Shown here piece by piece: positions 36,537 to 45,767 of a DNA stretch of 64,000 bases. A model generated the notes under the pieces. That model was not told where the DNA came from. It saw only the letters and a program-made list of their open reading frames with translations, and did not search any database. The stretch's first letter is position 1. Each line of letters starts with the position of its first letter. Source of the stretch: Chryseobacterium sp. GTDB lineage: Bacteria > Bacteroidota > Bacteroidia > Flavobacteriales > Weeksellaceae. The DNA lies in NCBI RefSeq assembly GCF_029240215.1, contig NZ_JARBTK010000001.1:806001-870000 (forward strand), given 5' to 3'. The position numbers were made by a program, and so were the translations under genes.

Positions 36537-36728
36537 TTACGCTATTTTAACGTTAACTGCATTAACACCTTTGTTTCCATTTTGTAAATCGAATGTTACG
36601 ACATCATTTTCACGAATATTATCTACTAAACCTGAAGTGTGTACGAAAATGTCTTGACCACCTGTTGATGGAGTAATAAAACCAAATCCTTTGGTATCGT
36701 TAAAGAATTTTACTGTTCCTTGTTGCAT
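36537..36728 (-). CDS. Cold-shock protein (CspA family)
   Basis: 63 residues, a single OB-fold cold-shock domain with RNP1 KGFGFITP and RNP2 DIFVHTS. It binds single-stranded RNA/DNA and acts as an RNA chaperone. Length is typical. The upstream ~150 bases are untranslated and AT-rich, as usual for long csp leaders, but no conserved element is recognised. A strong terminator follows at 36481-36508. Confidence 0.95.
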   Translation of the reverse strand: MQQGTVKFFNDTKGFGFITPSTGGQDIFVHTSGLVDNIRENDVVTFDLQNGNKGVNAVNVKIA

Positions 36729-37014
36729 TGTATATGTATTAAAAAATTATTGTATTCTGTTTTTAAAGGATCAATCGTCCTGGTGTCCTGATATAAATCA
36801 AAACGATAATAATTTTTGAGAAAAAAATATGGATGAATAGAATTTAAGAGTGAAAATCGAACTTCTTAAAAGGTAGAACACCTAAAATATTAATGACAAA
36901 ATTGAGCGGCTGACATTCATTTGAGATTAAATTAAAATCTCACTTTTATCATGCAGTTGCCTTATTATTTTACAAATATATACTAAATAAATGACATATG
37001 CAATTATATTCTCA

Positions 37015-37102
37015 ATTAATCACCATTTGCTTAGTATATGTAAAGGGCTTCACCAGATAGATAGTCAACTGCATTCAGATTAAAATCTTCATAGGATACA
37101 AC
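37015..37102 (-). pseudogene. Receiver-domain remnant of a response regulator
   Basis: The minus strand reads VVSYEDFNLNAVDYL and, after a frameshift, VKPFTYTKQMVIN. This matches the end of LytTR-type receivers (AFNLNAVDYLVKPFTYTRF). The frame is broken and neither the phospho-acceptor part nor the DNA-binding domain is present. Confidence 0.5.
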
Positions 37103-37198
37103 ATTTCAAATCTTGTCCTGGTATTTTTTATCCCGATACCTGTTTTTCCCCAGTCTGGAATTTTAATAATAGAAAAAAACGAAGTCAAAAAAAAATAT

Positions 37199-37206
37199 TA
37201 TTTTTG
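37199..37206 (+). promoter_or_regulatory. -7 box of the secreted-protein gene
   Basis: TATTTTTG fits TAnnTTTG, 76 bases before the start at 37283. No TTG at -33 is seen. Confidence 0.3.
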
Positions 37207-37282
37207 TCCCAGAAAAAATTGTTGTTTATGGGAGAATAATTAATTTAGCAAGACCATATCACAATTATTAAAACAAAAATAC

Positions 37283-37858
37283 ATGAGAAAAATAATTCTA
37301 CTATTCACCTGCCTATTTAGTGTTGCTGCTTTTTCACAGATCAAAGTTCTGAAAAATGAGACTTTGGTGGAAATCGGCAAGGAAAACTCGGTAGGTCTTT
37401 ATAAAAAAGAAAACAGGTTTACTTTTAATTATCAGGATATCAACACCAGTAATCTGAATACCTTCAGATCATTTTCGTTTTTGGATGTGAATGGCGATGT
37501 GATGGGGCTTTATAAACTTGTCACTGACGGTTTTATCGACCAACCTGTAGGAAATGTCACTTTAGAACTTCCTAATGATATCATCGAACTTCATTATGAA
37601 AAAAATTACGGTCAGCCGACAGTACAATTCATTCAGTTTATCAATAAAAACAGAAAATATGTAGGAAAATCACAGTTTTTAAATAAAAAGCAGATTGATA
37701 AAATTTTCGGGATCGGTACTTCAAAAGCGGCTTTGTACAATAAACCAGCACAAAGAGCAGCCGCCGTTTCTAATGTGGCGAATACACAACAAACCTACAC
37801 AAACGAAGCACCTGAAGCCACAAAGCCTGCAACGCCTAAAAAGAAATCAAGAAAATAA
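37283..37858 (+). CDS. Secreted hypothetical protein
   Basis: 191 residues with a Sec signal ending at AAFSQ. The middle (GKENSVGLYKKENRFTFNYQ, DIIELHYEKNYGQPTVQFIQ) is beta-rich, and the C-terminal ~40 residues are a low-complexity Ala/Thr/Lys tail ending KKKSRK. No family is recognised; it resembles Chryseobacterium periplasmic proteins of unknown role. A terminator follows. Confidence 0.75.
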   Translation: MRKIILLFTCLFSVAAFSQIKVLKNETLVEIGKENSVGLYKKENRFTFNYQDINTSNLNTFRSFSFLDVNGDVMGLYKLVTDGFIDQPVGNVTLELPNDIIELHYEKNYGQPTVQFIQFINKNRKYVGKSQFLNKKQIDKIFGIGTSKAALYNKPAQRAAAVSNVANTQQTYTNEAPEATKPATPKKKSRK

Positions 37859-37879
37859 TTTTATTTTTTAATAATACTC

Positions 37880-37907
37880 AACTCATTCTCTGCGAATGAG
37901 TTTTTTT
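37880..37907 (+). terminator. Terminator after the secreted-protein gene
   Basis: AACTCATTC (37880-37888) pairs with GAATGAGTT (37894-37902), 5-base loop, with T7 at 37901-37907. Confidence 0.88.
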
Positions 37908-37940
37908 ATTTTATTTTTGTAAAAAGATTATCATTAAATT

Positions 37941-38651
37941 ATGTCTCTGCAAGTAATCAATCTCACCAAAAAGTTTGCTGAGCAAACTGCTCTCAACAAC
38001 ATTAATATTTCTATTGAAAAAAACGAAATCATCGGTCTTCTCGGTCCTAACGGAGCCGGAAAATCTACTTTGATGAAATCTATTGTGGGTGCTCTGAAAA
38101 TTGATGAGGGCGAAATCATTTTTAATGGTAAAAACATTTCGGAAAATGAAATTGAAAGCAAAAGAAACATCGGTTTTCTTCCTGAAAACAATCCTTTATA
38201 TCTAGAAATGTATGTGAAAGAATATCTGCAGTTTGTGGCAAATATTCACAAAATTTCTAAAGAAAGAGTAGATGAAGTGATTGAATTGATAGGAATTACT
38301 CCGGAAAAATCAAAAAAAATCGGACAGCTTTCGAAAGGATATAAGCAAAGAGTAGGTTTGGCTCAGGCGATCATTCATCAGCCGGATTTATTGATCTTAG
38401 ACGAACCAACAAACGGTTTAGATCCTAATCAGATCATTGAAATCAGAAATGTGGTGAAAGAGATTGGTAAAGAAAAAACGGTATTGCTTTCCACGCACAT
38501 TATGCAGGAAGTTGAAGCATTGTGTTCACGAGTGATTTTGATTCACAAAGGAAATATCTTACAGGATTGCGCAGTTGAAGAGTTCAAAGGAAAATTCGAT
38601 AGTTTAGAAGAAGCTTTTGCGAGCTATACACAGACAGAAAATATTTTGTAA
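37941..38651 (+). CDS. gldA: GldA-like ABC transporter ATP-binding protein
   Basis: 236 residues. Walker A GPNGAGKS (35-42), LPENNPLYLEMYVKEYL, signature LSKGYKQRVGLAQA (130-143), Walker B LLILDEPTNGLDPNQ (150-164) and STHIMQEVEALC. The segments PENNPLYL, GLDPNQ and LSTHIMQEVEA match GldA, the ATPase of the Gld ABC transporter needed for flavobacterial gliding. It is ~60 residues shorter at the C-terminus than Flavobacterium GldA, and no gldF/gldG permease gene is adjacent, so its membrane partner is elsewhere and the gliding role is not certain. Confidence 0.75.
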   Translation: MSLQVINLTKKFAEQTALNNINISIEKNEIIGLLGPNGAGKSTLMKSIVGALKIDEGEIIFNGKNISENEIESKRNIGFLPENNPLYLEMYVKEYLQFVANIHKISKERVDEVIELIGITPEKSKKIGQLSKGYKQRVGLAQAIIHQPDLLILDEPTNGLDPNQIIEIRNVVKEIGKEKTVLLSTHIMQEVEALCSRVILIHKGNILQDCAVEEFKGKFDSLEEAFASYTQTENIL

Positions 38652-38707
38652 TTGGCTCTAAATTTGATAACATTCCGGTACAATAATCTTAAAATACATC
38701 GACAAAA

Positions 38708-39160
38708 ATGATTAAGAAAATTATATTGTGCGCAACATTAGTACCCTTTTTATCTTTTGCAAAGGTGATAAAAGATGATAATATTTCTGATTTGCCTAAA
38801 GAAATCAAGAATAACAGAGGGGAAAAAGATCAGGAAAAAATTCCGAAAACGGTTATTATTAAAACTAAAAAGTTTAAAATAAGAATCGATAAACAACCTA
38901 ATGGAAATTATCTCTATCAATCGTGGGGTGCAAATACAAAAATTACTGCCAAACCAAGTATGATTATTTCTGACGGAGAAATTATTCCAGACGGAAGTGG
39001 AGGAAATTATTATTACGAGTTCAACAATAATAATTACAGCTATAAAGTGTACAGAAATTATCTTACAGATTCTGCAACAAAACCACCGTACACATTGATT
39101 GTTACCGATATTGATGGAAAAATTGTGGTAAAACAGGACGGAAGGGTTGTAAAAAATTAA
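38708..39160 (+). CDS. Secreted hypothetical protein
   Basis: 150 residues with a signal peptide ending near LSFAK. The mature protein is Lys/Asn-rich and beta-prone (TVIIKTKKFKIRIDKQPNGN, YYYEFNNNNYSYKVYRNY) with a final TLIVTDIDGKIVVKQDGR. No family is recognised. It lies 56 bases after the gldA-like gene and may be co-transcribed with it; a terminator follows. Confidence 0.7.
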   Translation: MIKKIILCATLVPFLSFAKVIKDDNISDLPKEIKNNRGEKDQEKIPKTVIIKTKKFKIRIDKQPNGNYLYQSWGANTKITAKPSMIISDGEIIPDGSGGNYYYEFNNNNYSYKVYRNYLTDSATKPPYTLIVTDIDGKIVVKQDGRVVKN

Positions 39161-39183
39161 ATTTAATTAAAAAATCAAATAAT

Positions 39184-39212
39184 AAATTCCTAATTTTCAC
39201 GATTAGGAATTT
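39184..39212 (+). terminator. Terminator before adenine deaminase
   Basis: AAATTCCTAAT (39184-39194) pairs perfectly with 39202-39212, 7-base loop, followed by TTCATTTT. Confidence 0.8.
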
Positions 39213-39232
39213 TTCATTTTAATAAAAGCACA

Positions 39233-40861
39233 ATGGAATTTACAGTTAAAGCCAATTTAATAGACATCATTTCAAAGGAAACTTACTCTGCTGAGGTTGT
39301 CATTTCAAATAAAAAAATCACTTCAGTAAAAAAAATTGAGGAAAACTTAGATACATATATTTTACCGGGATTTATTGATGCTCATGTTCATATAGAAAGC
39401 AGTATGCTTGTCCCGTCAGAATTTGCCCGAATTGCCGTAAAACACGGAACTGTAGGAACGATTTCCGATCCTCATGAGATCGCCAATGTTTTAGGAGTTA
39501 CCGGTGTAGATTATATGATTCACAACGCCAAGCAAGTTCCGTTTCACTTTTATTTTGGAGCTCCTTCATGTGTTCCCGCAACTCAATTTGAAACAGCAGG
39601 AGCAATAATTGATTCAAATGATATTGATCAACTATTGAGCAGAAATGAAATCGTTTATCTGGCTGAAATGATGAATTTTCCTGGTGTGATTTATAATGAT
39701 GAAGAAGTTTTAAAGAAAATTGCTTCTGCAAAAAAACATAAAAAACCCATCGACGGCCACGCTCCCGGATTAATGGGTGAAGGATTGAAGACTTATTTTG
39801 ATGCAGGAATAACTACTGATCACGAATGTTTTGGTCACACGGAAGCTTTGGAAAAACTGAAACATGGTGTAAAAATAATGATCAGAGAAGGTAGTGCCGC
39901 TAAAAATTTCGATACATTAATTCCATTATTAAAAGATTTCCCAGAGCAGATCATGTTCTGTTGTGATGACAAACATCCTGATAATTTGATTGAATCTCAT
40001 ATCAACGATCATGTAAAACGTGCTTTGAAAGAAGGTCACGATTTATACGACGTTTTGCGTGCGGCTTCTTACAATGTTATCAATCACTATCATTTACCGA
40101 TTGGTCTATTAAAAGTTGGAGACAATGCAGATTTTATTGAAATTGATAATATTAATGATCTTAATATTTTAAAAACGTACATCAATGGAGAATTGGTAGC
40201 AGAGAACGGAAAATCATTTATTGAATCTGTTGAAGCCCCGATTGTGAATAATTTTAATTGCAATATGAAACAACCTTCTGATTTTAAAATTAAAAGTGAA
40301 GGTGAAAAAATTCGGGTAATAGAAGCTTTAGACGGACAATTAATTACGCACGAAATTCAAGCAGAAACTTTAGTAATTGAGGGATTTGCTGAATCAAATA
40401 TTAAAGAAGACATTCTGAAAATTGCCGTTGTGAATCGTTACAATGACGCACCTGTCGCAACTGCTTTTATTAAAAATTTTGGTTTAAAAAGTGGTGCAAT
40501 CGCATCTTGTGTTGCCCACGATTGTCATAATATCGTTGTTGTAGGAACTAATGATGAAGATATCTGTAAAGCTGTTAATGCAGTGATTAAAGCAAAGGGA
40601 GGAATTTCTTTAGCGACAGAAGCTGAAGAATTGGTTTTGGAATTACCTATTGCCGGAATTATGACCGATCTTCCTGCTGAAGAAGTCGCTGAATTATACA
40701 TTAAATTAGATCGAAGAGCTAAAGAATTAGGAAGTAAACTGAGAGCGCCTTACATGAGCTTATCTTTTATGGCACTTTTGGTAATTCCTGAACTAAAACT
40801 GAGTGATAAAGGCTTGTTTAACGGTAAAATTTTTGAGTTTACGGATGTTTTTGTGAAATAA
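39233..40861 (+). CDS. ade: Adenine deaminase
   Basis: 542 residues, amidohydrolase superfamily. Metal-binding DAHVHIESS near residues 50-58, the Ade-specific [20 protein letters not shown], and DDKHPDNL near 245. The C-terminal ~200 residues include the Ade_C domain ([36 protein letters not shown]). It converts adenine to hypoxanthine plus ammonia in purine salvage. Length matches the bacterial AdeC type (~540-580). The stop lies only 2 bases from that of the convergent patatin-like gene. Confidence 0.95.
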   Translation: MEFTVKANLIDIISKETYSAEVVISNKKITSVKKIEENLDTYILPGFIDAHVHIESSMLVPSEFARIAVKHGTVGTISDPHEIANVLGVTGVDYMIHNAKQVPFHFYFGAPSCVPATQFETAGAIIDSNDIDQLLSRNEIVYLAEMMNFPGVIYNDEEVLKKIASAKKHKKPIDGHAPGLMGEGLKTYFDAGITTDHECFGHTEALEKLKHGVKIMIREGSAAKNFDTLIPLLKDFPEQIMFCCDDKHPDNLIESHINDHVKRALKEGHDLYDVLRAASYNVINHYHLPIGLLKVGDNADFIEIDNINDLNILKTYINGELVAENGKSFIESVEAPIVNNFNCNMKQPSDFKIKSEGEKIRVIEALDGQLITHEIQAETLVIEGFAESNIKEDILKIAVVNRYNDAPVATAFIKNFGLKSGAIASCVAHDCHNIVVVGTNDEDICKAVNAVIKAKGGISLATEAEELVLELPIAGIMTDLPAEEVAELYIKLDRRAKELGSKLRAPYMSLSFMALLVIPELKLSDKGLFNGKIFEFTDVFVK

Positions 40862-40863
40862 AT

Positions 40864-41655
40864 TTAATTTTTCAGTTCTTTCACAAAATCACTTTCAGAA
40901 TAGCTGTTTTTAGCAGCTTCATAACCAATGTTGTAAATTTGTTCGAGACGATCTTTTTTTCTTTCAAAATTTCCAAAAGCGGAAAGGTCTTTTGAGGAAA
41001 TAAGCCAGTCACAATATTCAAATTTCACTTTTTCAACTCTGTAGGAAAACAAATCGAATGATCGTGAAACAATAGATTTAATAGTTTTAAGATCAGTAAT
41101 TTTAATATCATGAGGTGGCGAAACAAATACGCCAATCAATTTATCACAGTCATTTCTGATAATATCTGCCGGAAAGTTATTGAGAACCCCTCCATCACAA
41201 TACATTTCTTCACCCAAAATATAAGGCGTTGTAATTCCGGGAATTGAGCAGGAAGCAATCATCGCATCAATGACTTTAAAATCTTTATCGAATACTTTTT
41301 CGGTTCCGGAAACCAATTCTGTAGCAACAATTCTCACTTCTTTATCCAGATCACCAATTTTCATATCCTGAAAAATAGGTTTGAGATAATTGGCAAAAAT
41401 AATGGAGGAAACCAATCCGGGTTGATTAAAAGTAAAATGTTTCCAGTTAAAAAAATAGATAGATTGAAAGAAATCTAAAATTTCTTCAGGCTTTTTTCCG
41501 ATTGCATAAAGACAACCGACAATGGATCCTGCACTGCAACATGAAAGAATATCAATATCAATATTTTTCTCGCTCAGGAATTTTAAAACTCCTGCATGAG
41601 CAATACCTTTTGTACCGCCTCCCGATAAAACCAATCCTGTTTTTTCAAAATTCAT
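40864..41655 (-). CDS. Patatin-like phospholipase
   Basis: 263 residues. Glycine-rich oxyanion motif LSGGGTKG (10-17), catalytic Ser at S41 in SCCSAGSIVG (the usual GxSxG begins with Cys here) and the catalytic Asp in CDGGVLNNFP near 150. No signal peptide; a cytosolic or membrane-associated lipid acyl hydrolase. It ends 2 bases from the convergent ade stop without room for a terminator between them. Cys in place of the first Gly of GxSxG is seen in other bacterial patatins. Confidence 0.9.
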   Translation of the reverse strand: MNFEKTGLVLSGGGTKGIAHAGVLKFLSEKNIDIDILSCCSAGSIVGCLYAIGKKPEEILDFFQSIYFFNWKHFTFNQPGLVSSIIFANYLKPIFQDMKIGDLDKEVRIVATELVSGTEKVFDKDFKVIDAMIASCSIPGITTPYILGEEMYCDGGVLNNFPADIIRNDCDKLIGVFVSPPHDIKITDLKTIKSIVSRSFDLFSYRVEKVKFEYCDWLISSKDLSAFGNFERKKDRLEQIYNIGYEAAKNSYSESDFVKELKN

Positions 41656-41753
41656 TGAATAAATTTAAAGAAAACTCTCTGGAAATTTCACTCTATTCAT
41701 GTTAATTATTATGCGTAACTAATTAATCAAAATTTTAACAGCAAATACAAATT

Positions 41754-42347
41754 TTAAGACTTACTGATTTTAGCATCGTACAAACGTAAGAGCTTTACAA
41801 AATCTTCTTCTGTATTCGCTGATTTTAATCTGAGTTCCAAATCCGGATAATCTTTAAATATGATTCTAAATTTACGTTTTAGATCATCAAAGAAGCCCCA
41901 ATAAAGAATATTTTTATTATTATCTGTAATATAGCCTTTTATTTCCAGCTGCATAGCCAACGTTGGATTGTGATAATCTTTGTACCAGTTTATATTTTTC
42001 CCTTCGTACAAAATTTCGATGAGTCCTTGTTCTTTTGGAAGTCTCCCTGATGAAGCAAAATATTCGTGTTTCAGATTGTTCTCATCAGTGATTTTGATAT
42101 ATTTAATATCATTCGGCTGCACCCAGATTTCATTTCCGTTAGAATCTCTCATTTTCATCTTAAACATGATCGTGGCAAAGTAATACTTCTTATTACTGAA
42201 TTTACCAATGTTTCTGACTTTAGCTTTTATTGTATCCTGAGTGTTTTTTAATATATATTCCGTAGAGAAAAAACCTTTGTCATTTTGTTCTTGAGAAAAT
42301 AAGAATACTGAAAATAGAGAAAATAATAAAATGAATCTTGTCTTCAT
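41754..42347 (-). CDS. Secreted hypothetical protein
   Basis: 197 residues with a signal peptide ending at FLFSQ. The mature part (GFFSTEYILKNTQDTIKAKV, KYYFATIMFKMKMRDSNGNE) is mixed alpha/beta. It resembles Flavobacteriales proteins that begin with a residue-modifying-instruction-like KD(T/S)IKAKV phrase and have no known function. Lies between lpdA and the patatin-like gene on the same strand, each separated by 66-98 bases. Confidence 0.7.
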   Translation of the reverse strand: MKTRFILLFSLFSVFLFSQEQNDKGFFSTEYILKNTQDTIKAKVRNIGKFSNKKYYFATIMFKMKMRDSNGNEIWVQPNDIKYIKITDENNLKHEYFASSGRLPKEQGLIEILYEGKNINWYKDYHNPTLAMQLEIKGYITDNNKNILYWGFFDDLKRKFRIIFKDYPDLELRLKSANTEEDFVKLLRLYDAKISKS

Positions 42348-42361
42348 AAATATAGAGTAAA

Positions 42362-42386
42362 AAAGCCCAGACAGAATCTGAGCTTT
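42362..42386 (-). terminator. Terminator of the second lpdA
   Basis: AAAGC-c-CAGA (42362-42371) pairs with TCTG-a-GCTTT (42377-42386) with one mismatch and a 5-base loop. On the minus strand T6 follows. It lies 28 bases after the lpdA stop. Confidence 0.7.
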
Positions 42387-42413
42387 AGATATATAATAAA
42401 TTATACTTTAAAA

Positions 42414-43802
42414 TTAAATGTGAATCACTTCACCATATGCAGCAGCAGCAGCTTCCATAATCGCTTCAGAAACCGTTGGATGCGGATGAATAGATTTGAT
42501 GATTTCGTGACCTGTAGTTTCCAGTTTTCTTGCAACCACAGCTTCAGCAACCATATCGGTAACGCCTTCACCAATCATATGACAACCTAACCATTCTCCG
42601 TATTTAGCATCGAAAATTACTTTGATGAAACCGTCAGTATTTCCGTTTGCAGTAGCTTTTCCACTTGCAGAAAGAGGAAATTTACCAACTTTGATTTCGT
42701 AACCTTTTTCTTTAGCCTGCTTTTCAGTAAGACCAACAGATGCTACTTCAGGGTGACAGTAAGTACATCCGGGAATATTGCCATAGTCGATTTTCTCAAC
42801 GTGCAAGCCTTTGATTTTTTCTACACAAGTGATTCCTTCAGCAGAAGCAACGTGCGCTAAAGCCTGAGTCGGGATGATATCTCCGATCGCATAGTAACCA
42901 GGAACTGAAGTTTCGTACCATTCGTTAACCAAAACTCTACCTTTATCTGTCTGAATTCCCACTTCTTCAAGACCGATGTTCTCAATGTTTGCAGCAATTC
43001 CAACTGCAGACAATAAAATATCAGCTTCAAGAGTTACGTTTCCGTTTGCAGTTTTTACAGTAGCTTTCACACCGTTTCCGCTTGTGTCCACGCTTTCAAC
43101 AGATGCGTTAGTCATGATGTCAATGCCTGATTTTTTCAGAGATTTCTCTAAGTGTTTTGAGATTTCTTCATCTTCCACAGGAACAATGTTTGGTAAAAAT
43201 TCAACAACCGTAACTTTCGTACCCATTGTATTATAGAAATCAGCAAACTCAACTCCAATAGCTCCAGAACCAACAACGATCATAGATTTTGGCTGCTCAG
43301 GAAGAGACAATGCCTGTCTGTATCCGATTACTTTTTTACCGTCTTGAGGCAAGTTTGGTAATTCTCTAGAACGGGCTCCTGTAGCGATAATGATGTTTGT
43401 TCCTGTATATTCAGTTACTTTACCTTCTTTATCAGTCACAGAAACTTTTTTCCCTTTCTGAACTTTAGCTGTACCAAGAATTACATCAATTTTGTTCTTT
43501 TTCATCAAGAACTCAATTCCTTTGCTCATCTTAGAAGCAACACCACGGCTTCTCTGGATCACATTCGGAAACTCAAAACTAGCTTCCACTTTATTTAAAC
43601 CATAATCTTCAGCGTGATTGATGTAATGAAAAACCTGAGCCGACTTCAACAAAGCTTTCGTTGGAATACATCCCCAGTTAAGACAGATTCCTCCTAAATT
43701 TTCTTTCTCGATAATTGCGGTTTTGAAACCCAACTGTGCCGCTCTGATTGCTGTAACATATCCACCAGGACCACTTCCGATGACAATAATATCGTAATTC
43801 AT
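42414..43802 (-). CDS. lpdA: Dihydrolipoyl dehydrogenase (second copy)
   Basis: 462 residues. FAD-binding GSGPGG at 9-14, redox disulfide C40/C45 in GGICLNWGCIPT, NAD-binding VVGSGAIGVEF near 177, and HPHPTVSEAIMEAA near 440 with the catalytic His/Glu. It is closer to the canonical E3 of pyruvate and 2-oxoglutarate dehydrogenases than the copy at 187-1590 and is probably the housekeeping E3; it could serve the E1 encoded at 57108-59546. Monocistronic, with terminators on both sides. Confidence 0.95.
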   Translation of the reverse strand: MNYDIIVIGSGPGGYVTAIRAAQLGFKTAIIEKENLGGICLNWGCIPTKALLKSAQVFHYINHAEDYGLNKVEASFEFPNVIQRSRGVASKMSKGIEFLMKKNKIDVILGTAKVQKGKKVSVTDKEGKVTEYTGTNIIIATGARSRELPNLPQDGKKVIGYRQALSLPEQPKSMIVVGSGAIGVEFADFYNTMGTKVTVVEFLPNIVPVEDEEISKHLEKSLKKSGIDIMTNASVESVDTSGNGVKATVKTANGNVTLEADILLSAVGIAANIENIGLEEVGIQTDKGRVLVNEWYETSVPGYYAIGDIIPTQALAHVASAEGITCVEKIKGLHVEKIDYGNIPGCTYCHPEVASVGLTEKQAKEKGYEIKVGKFPLSASGKATANGNTDGFIKVIFDAKYGEWLGCHMIGEGVTDMVAEAVVARKLETTGHEIIKSIHPHPTVSEAIMEAAAAAYGEVIHI

Positions 43803-43850
43803 TAGCTTAAAATTTTTATGCGAATTTAAGGAAAAATATTGACGAAAACG

Positions 43851-43876
43851 AAAAGCAACTCTACCAAGTTGCTTTT
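43851..43876 (-). terminator. Terminator of the sugar dehydrogenase gene
   Basis: AAAAGCAACT (43851-43860) pairs perfectly with 43867-43876, 6-base loop. It lies just after the sugar dehydrogenase stop and before lpdA on the minus strand. Confidence 0.8.
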
Positions 43877-43885
43877 GCTGTTTTT

Positions 43886-45202
43886 TTACTTATCCTTGTT
43901 GTAGGAAACCCTCCAGACAATTCCGCTGACATCATCTGCAACGAGTAAAGATCCGTCTGCGATCTGTAAAATGCCGACCGGTCTTCCATAGACATCACCT
44001 TTATCTTTATCCGCAATAAAACCAGTCAGGAATGGTTCAAAACTTCCTGCCGCTTTGCCGTTTTTAAATGGTACAAAAGCAACCTGATAACCTACCAAAG
44101 ACGAACGGTTCCAAGAGCCGTGCTGTCCGATAAAAGCTCCATTTTTATATTTTTCGGGGAACTTTTGTCCTGTATAAAATGTCAATCCCAAAGATGCGGT
44201 ATGAGATCCCAAAGGGACATCCGGAACAATTGCTTTTGCAACCAAATCAGGTTTTTCTCCTTTTCTTCTAGGATCTTCATGTTTCCCGAAATATGAATAA
44301 GGCCATCCGTAGAAAGCATCTTTTTTCACACTTGTCAAATAATCGGGAACCAGCTCATCTCCTAATTCATCTCTTTCATTCACGACCGTCCATAATTCTC
44401 CGGTTGTGGGATTCCAACTCATTCCTACTGGATTTCTAAGTCCTGCTGCAAATATTTTTTCTCCGCTTCCGTCAGGATTCACTTCTAAAATATTAGCTCT
44501 CCGTACCTCATACTCCATTCCGTTTTCTCCAACATTACTTCCCGACCCTACCGAAATATAGATTTTAGAATTGTCTTTATTTGAAATTAAATTTCTCGTC
44601 CAGTGATTATTATATCCTCCCGCCGGAAGATTGACGATTTTCTTACCAGGTTTTGTTATTTTTGTTTCGCCTTCTTTGTATGGATAAACCCAAAGCCCGT
44701 CAGTATTTGCCACATAAAATTGATCTTTAATAATCAGCATTCCGTAAGGTTGATTTAAATTATCAAGAAAAACAGAAGAAGATTCTGCAACTCCGTCTTT
44801 ATTGGCATCTCTGTAAAGAATAATTCTGTTCGCTGATTTTCCGCCAACTTCGGCATCACTTTTTCCGCTGATATCATTTTTGATCTTTTCTTTTGTTGTA
44901 CGTTCAGAATTGGAAAGCACCACAAAAATATCGCCATTTGAAGCCTGAATCATGTTACGTGGACTTTTAATATTTTCCGCAAATCTTGTCACTGTAAATC
45001 CTTCAGGGGCAACTGGAGTTTTTCCCGATGGCCATCCAATAACATTACTGAATTTATTTTTAGCACTTTTTTCGTCCGGAGCAGGTAACTGTAAAGTATC
45101 GGTTTCGGTTTTAACCACGTCTTTCTGCATATTTTCAGAACTTTTCTTGTCTTTGCAACTTACAACCAGCGCAATTACAATAGGTAGAATAAATTTTTTC
45201 AT
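43886..45202 (-). CDS. PQQ-dependent sugar dehydrogenase-like lipoprotein
   Basis: 438 residues from ATG 45202. The longer start at 45256 adds 18 residues ahead of a clear lipoprotein signal (MKKFILPIVIALVVSCKD, acceptor Cys 16), so it is rejected. The body is a six-bladed propeller of the glucose/sorbosone dehydrogenase family (GFTVTRFAENIKSPRNMIQA, GLRNPVGMSWNPTTGELW, NERDELGDELVPDYLTSV, FYGWPYSYFG, GQHGSWNRSSLVGYQV). It would oxidise an aldose or sorbosone at the envelope using PQQ. Cofactor and substrate are inferred from the family. Confidence 0.85.
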   Translation of the reverse strand: MKKFILPIVIALVVSCKDKKSSENMQKDVVKTETDTLQLPAPDEKSAKNKFSNVIGWPSGKTPVAPEGFTVTRFAENIKSPRNMIQASNGDIFVVLSNSERTTKEKIKNDISGKSDAEVGGKSANRIILYRDANKDGVAESSSVFLDNLNQPYGMLIIKDQFYVANTDGLWVYPYKEGETKITKPGKKIVNLPAGGYNNHWTRNLISNKDNSKIYISVGSGSNVGENGMEYEVRRANILEVNPDGSGEKIFAAGLRNPVGMSWNPTTGELWTVVNERDELGDELVPDYLTSVKKDAFYGWPYSYFGKHEDPRRKGEKPDLVAKAIVPDVPLGSHTASLGLTFYTGQKFPEKYKNGAFIGQHGSWNRSSLVGYQVAFVPFKNGKAAGSFEPFLTGFIADKDKGDVYGRPVGILQIADGSLLVADDVSGIVWRVSYNKDK

Positions 45203-45361
45203 AAATTTTATTGAGTGATTTGACAGATTATTGAAATTTCTACATTTCACGAACAAAAACTATTCCTTTAAAGCTTCATAACAGCTTTCATGAGATAAAA
45301 TAAGATTAGAATGTTTAAATTATTTTTAGCAGAAACAAAGTTTTACAGTTTAATTTTAAAC

Positions 45362-45395
45362 AAAAAAAGAGAACGCAAAAACATTCTCTTTTTTT
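45362..45395 (-). terminator. Terminator of the 87-residue secreted protein gene
   Basis: AAAAAAAGAGAA (45362-45373) pairs perfectly with 45384-45395; the 12-bp stem ends in a T run when read on the minus strand. It lies 23 bases after the stop. Confidence 0.88.
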
Positions 45396-45417
45396 ATTTA
45401 TTAACTTGAAATTGATA

Positions 45418-45681
45418 TTACCTTGCACTTCTCAGTAATTTCTTTTCATTCTGATATCTTAAATTCAAAGCTTTCAATTGCTCCTGCTTCATCTTTTTGG
45501 TTGCAATCGGATGATTCATTATGAGCTTTTTCTCTGCATTGTATCTTTTTTGTAATTCGCGGGATTTACTGTTTGTCAGCTCCGTTTTTGACGGATGTGG
45601 CGGAGCAGGCGGACGTTTTTGTCCATATACACTCATTGATAATCCAAATAACAATACAGTTGATATTAGTAACTTTTTCAT
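45418..45681 (-). CDS. Small secreted hypothetical protein
   Basis: 87 residues with a Sec signal ending at SVYGQ, then a Pro-rich KRPPAPPHPSK and a basic helix (SRELQKRYNAEKKLIMNHPI, KKMKQEQLKALNLRYQ). It resembles small periplasmic helical proteins of the Spy/CpxP type in size and charge but has no recognised motif. Its own transcript with a strong terminator. Confidence 0.65.
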   Translation of the reverse strand: MKKLLISTVLLFGLSMSVYGQKRPPAPPHPSKTELTNSKSRELQKRYNAEKKLIMNHPIATKKMKQEQLKALNLRYQNEKKLLRSAR

Positions 45682-45767
45682 GACATTTTATTTTTTGAAT
45701 GATTTAAATTATTTCATTCAGATTCATGATAAACATTACATATATCATACCACATTATCAAGAGGTA

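Larger units (their letters stand above)
36729..37282. other. Intergenic region between divergent genes
   Basis: About 550 bases. It holds the likely cold-shock leader (36729-36870), a remnant of a LytTR-type receiver gene (37015-37102, minus) and a -7-like box (37199-37206) for the downstream secreted protein. Otherwise AT-rich without a gene. Confidence 0.5.
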
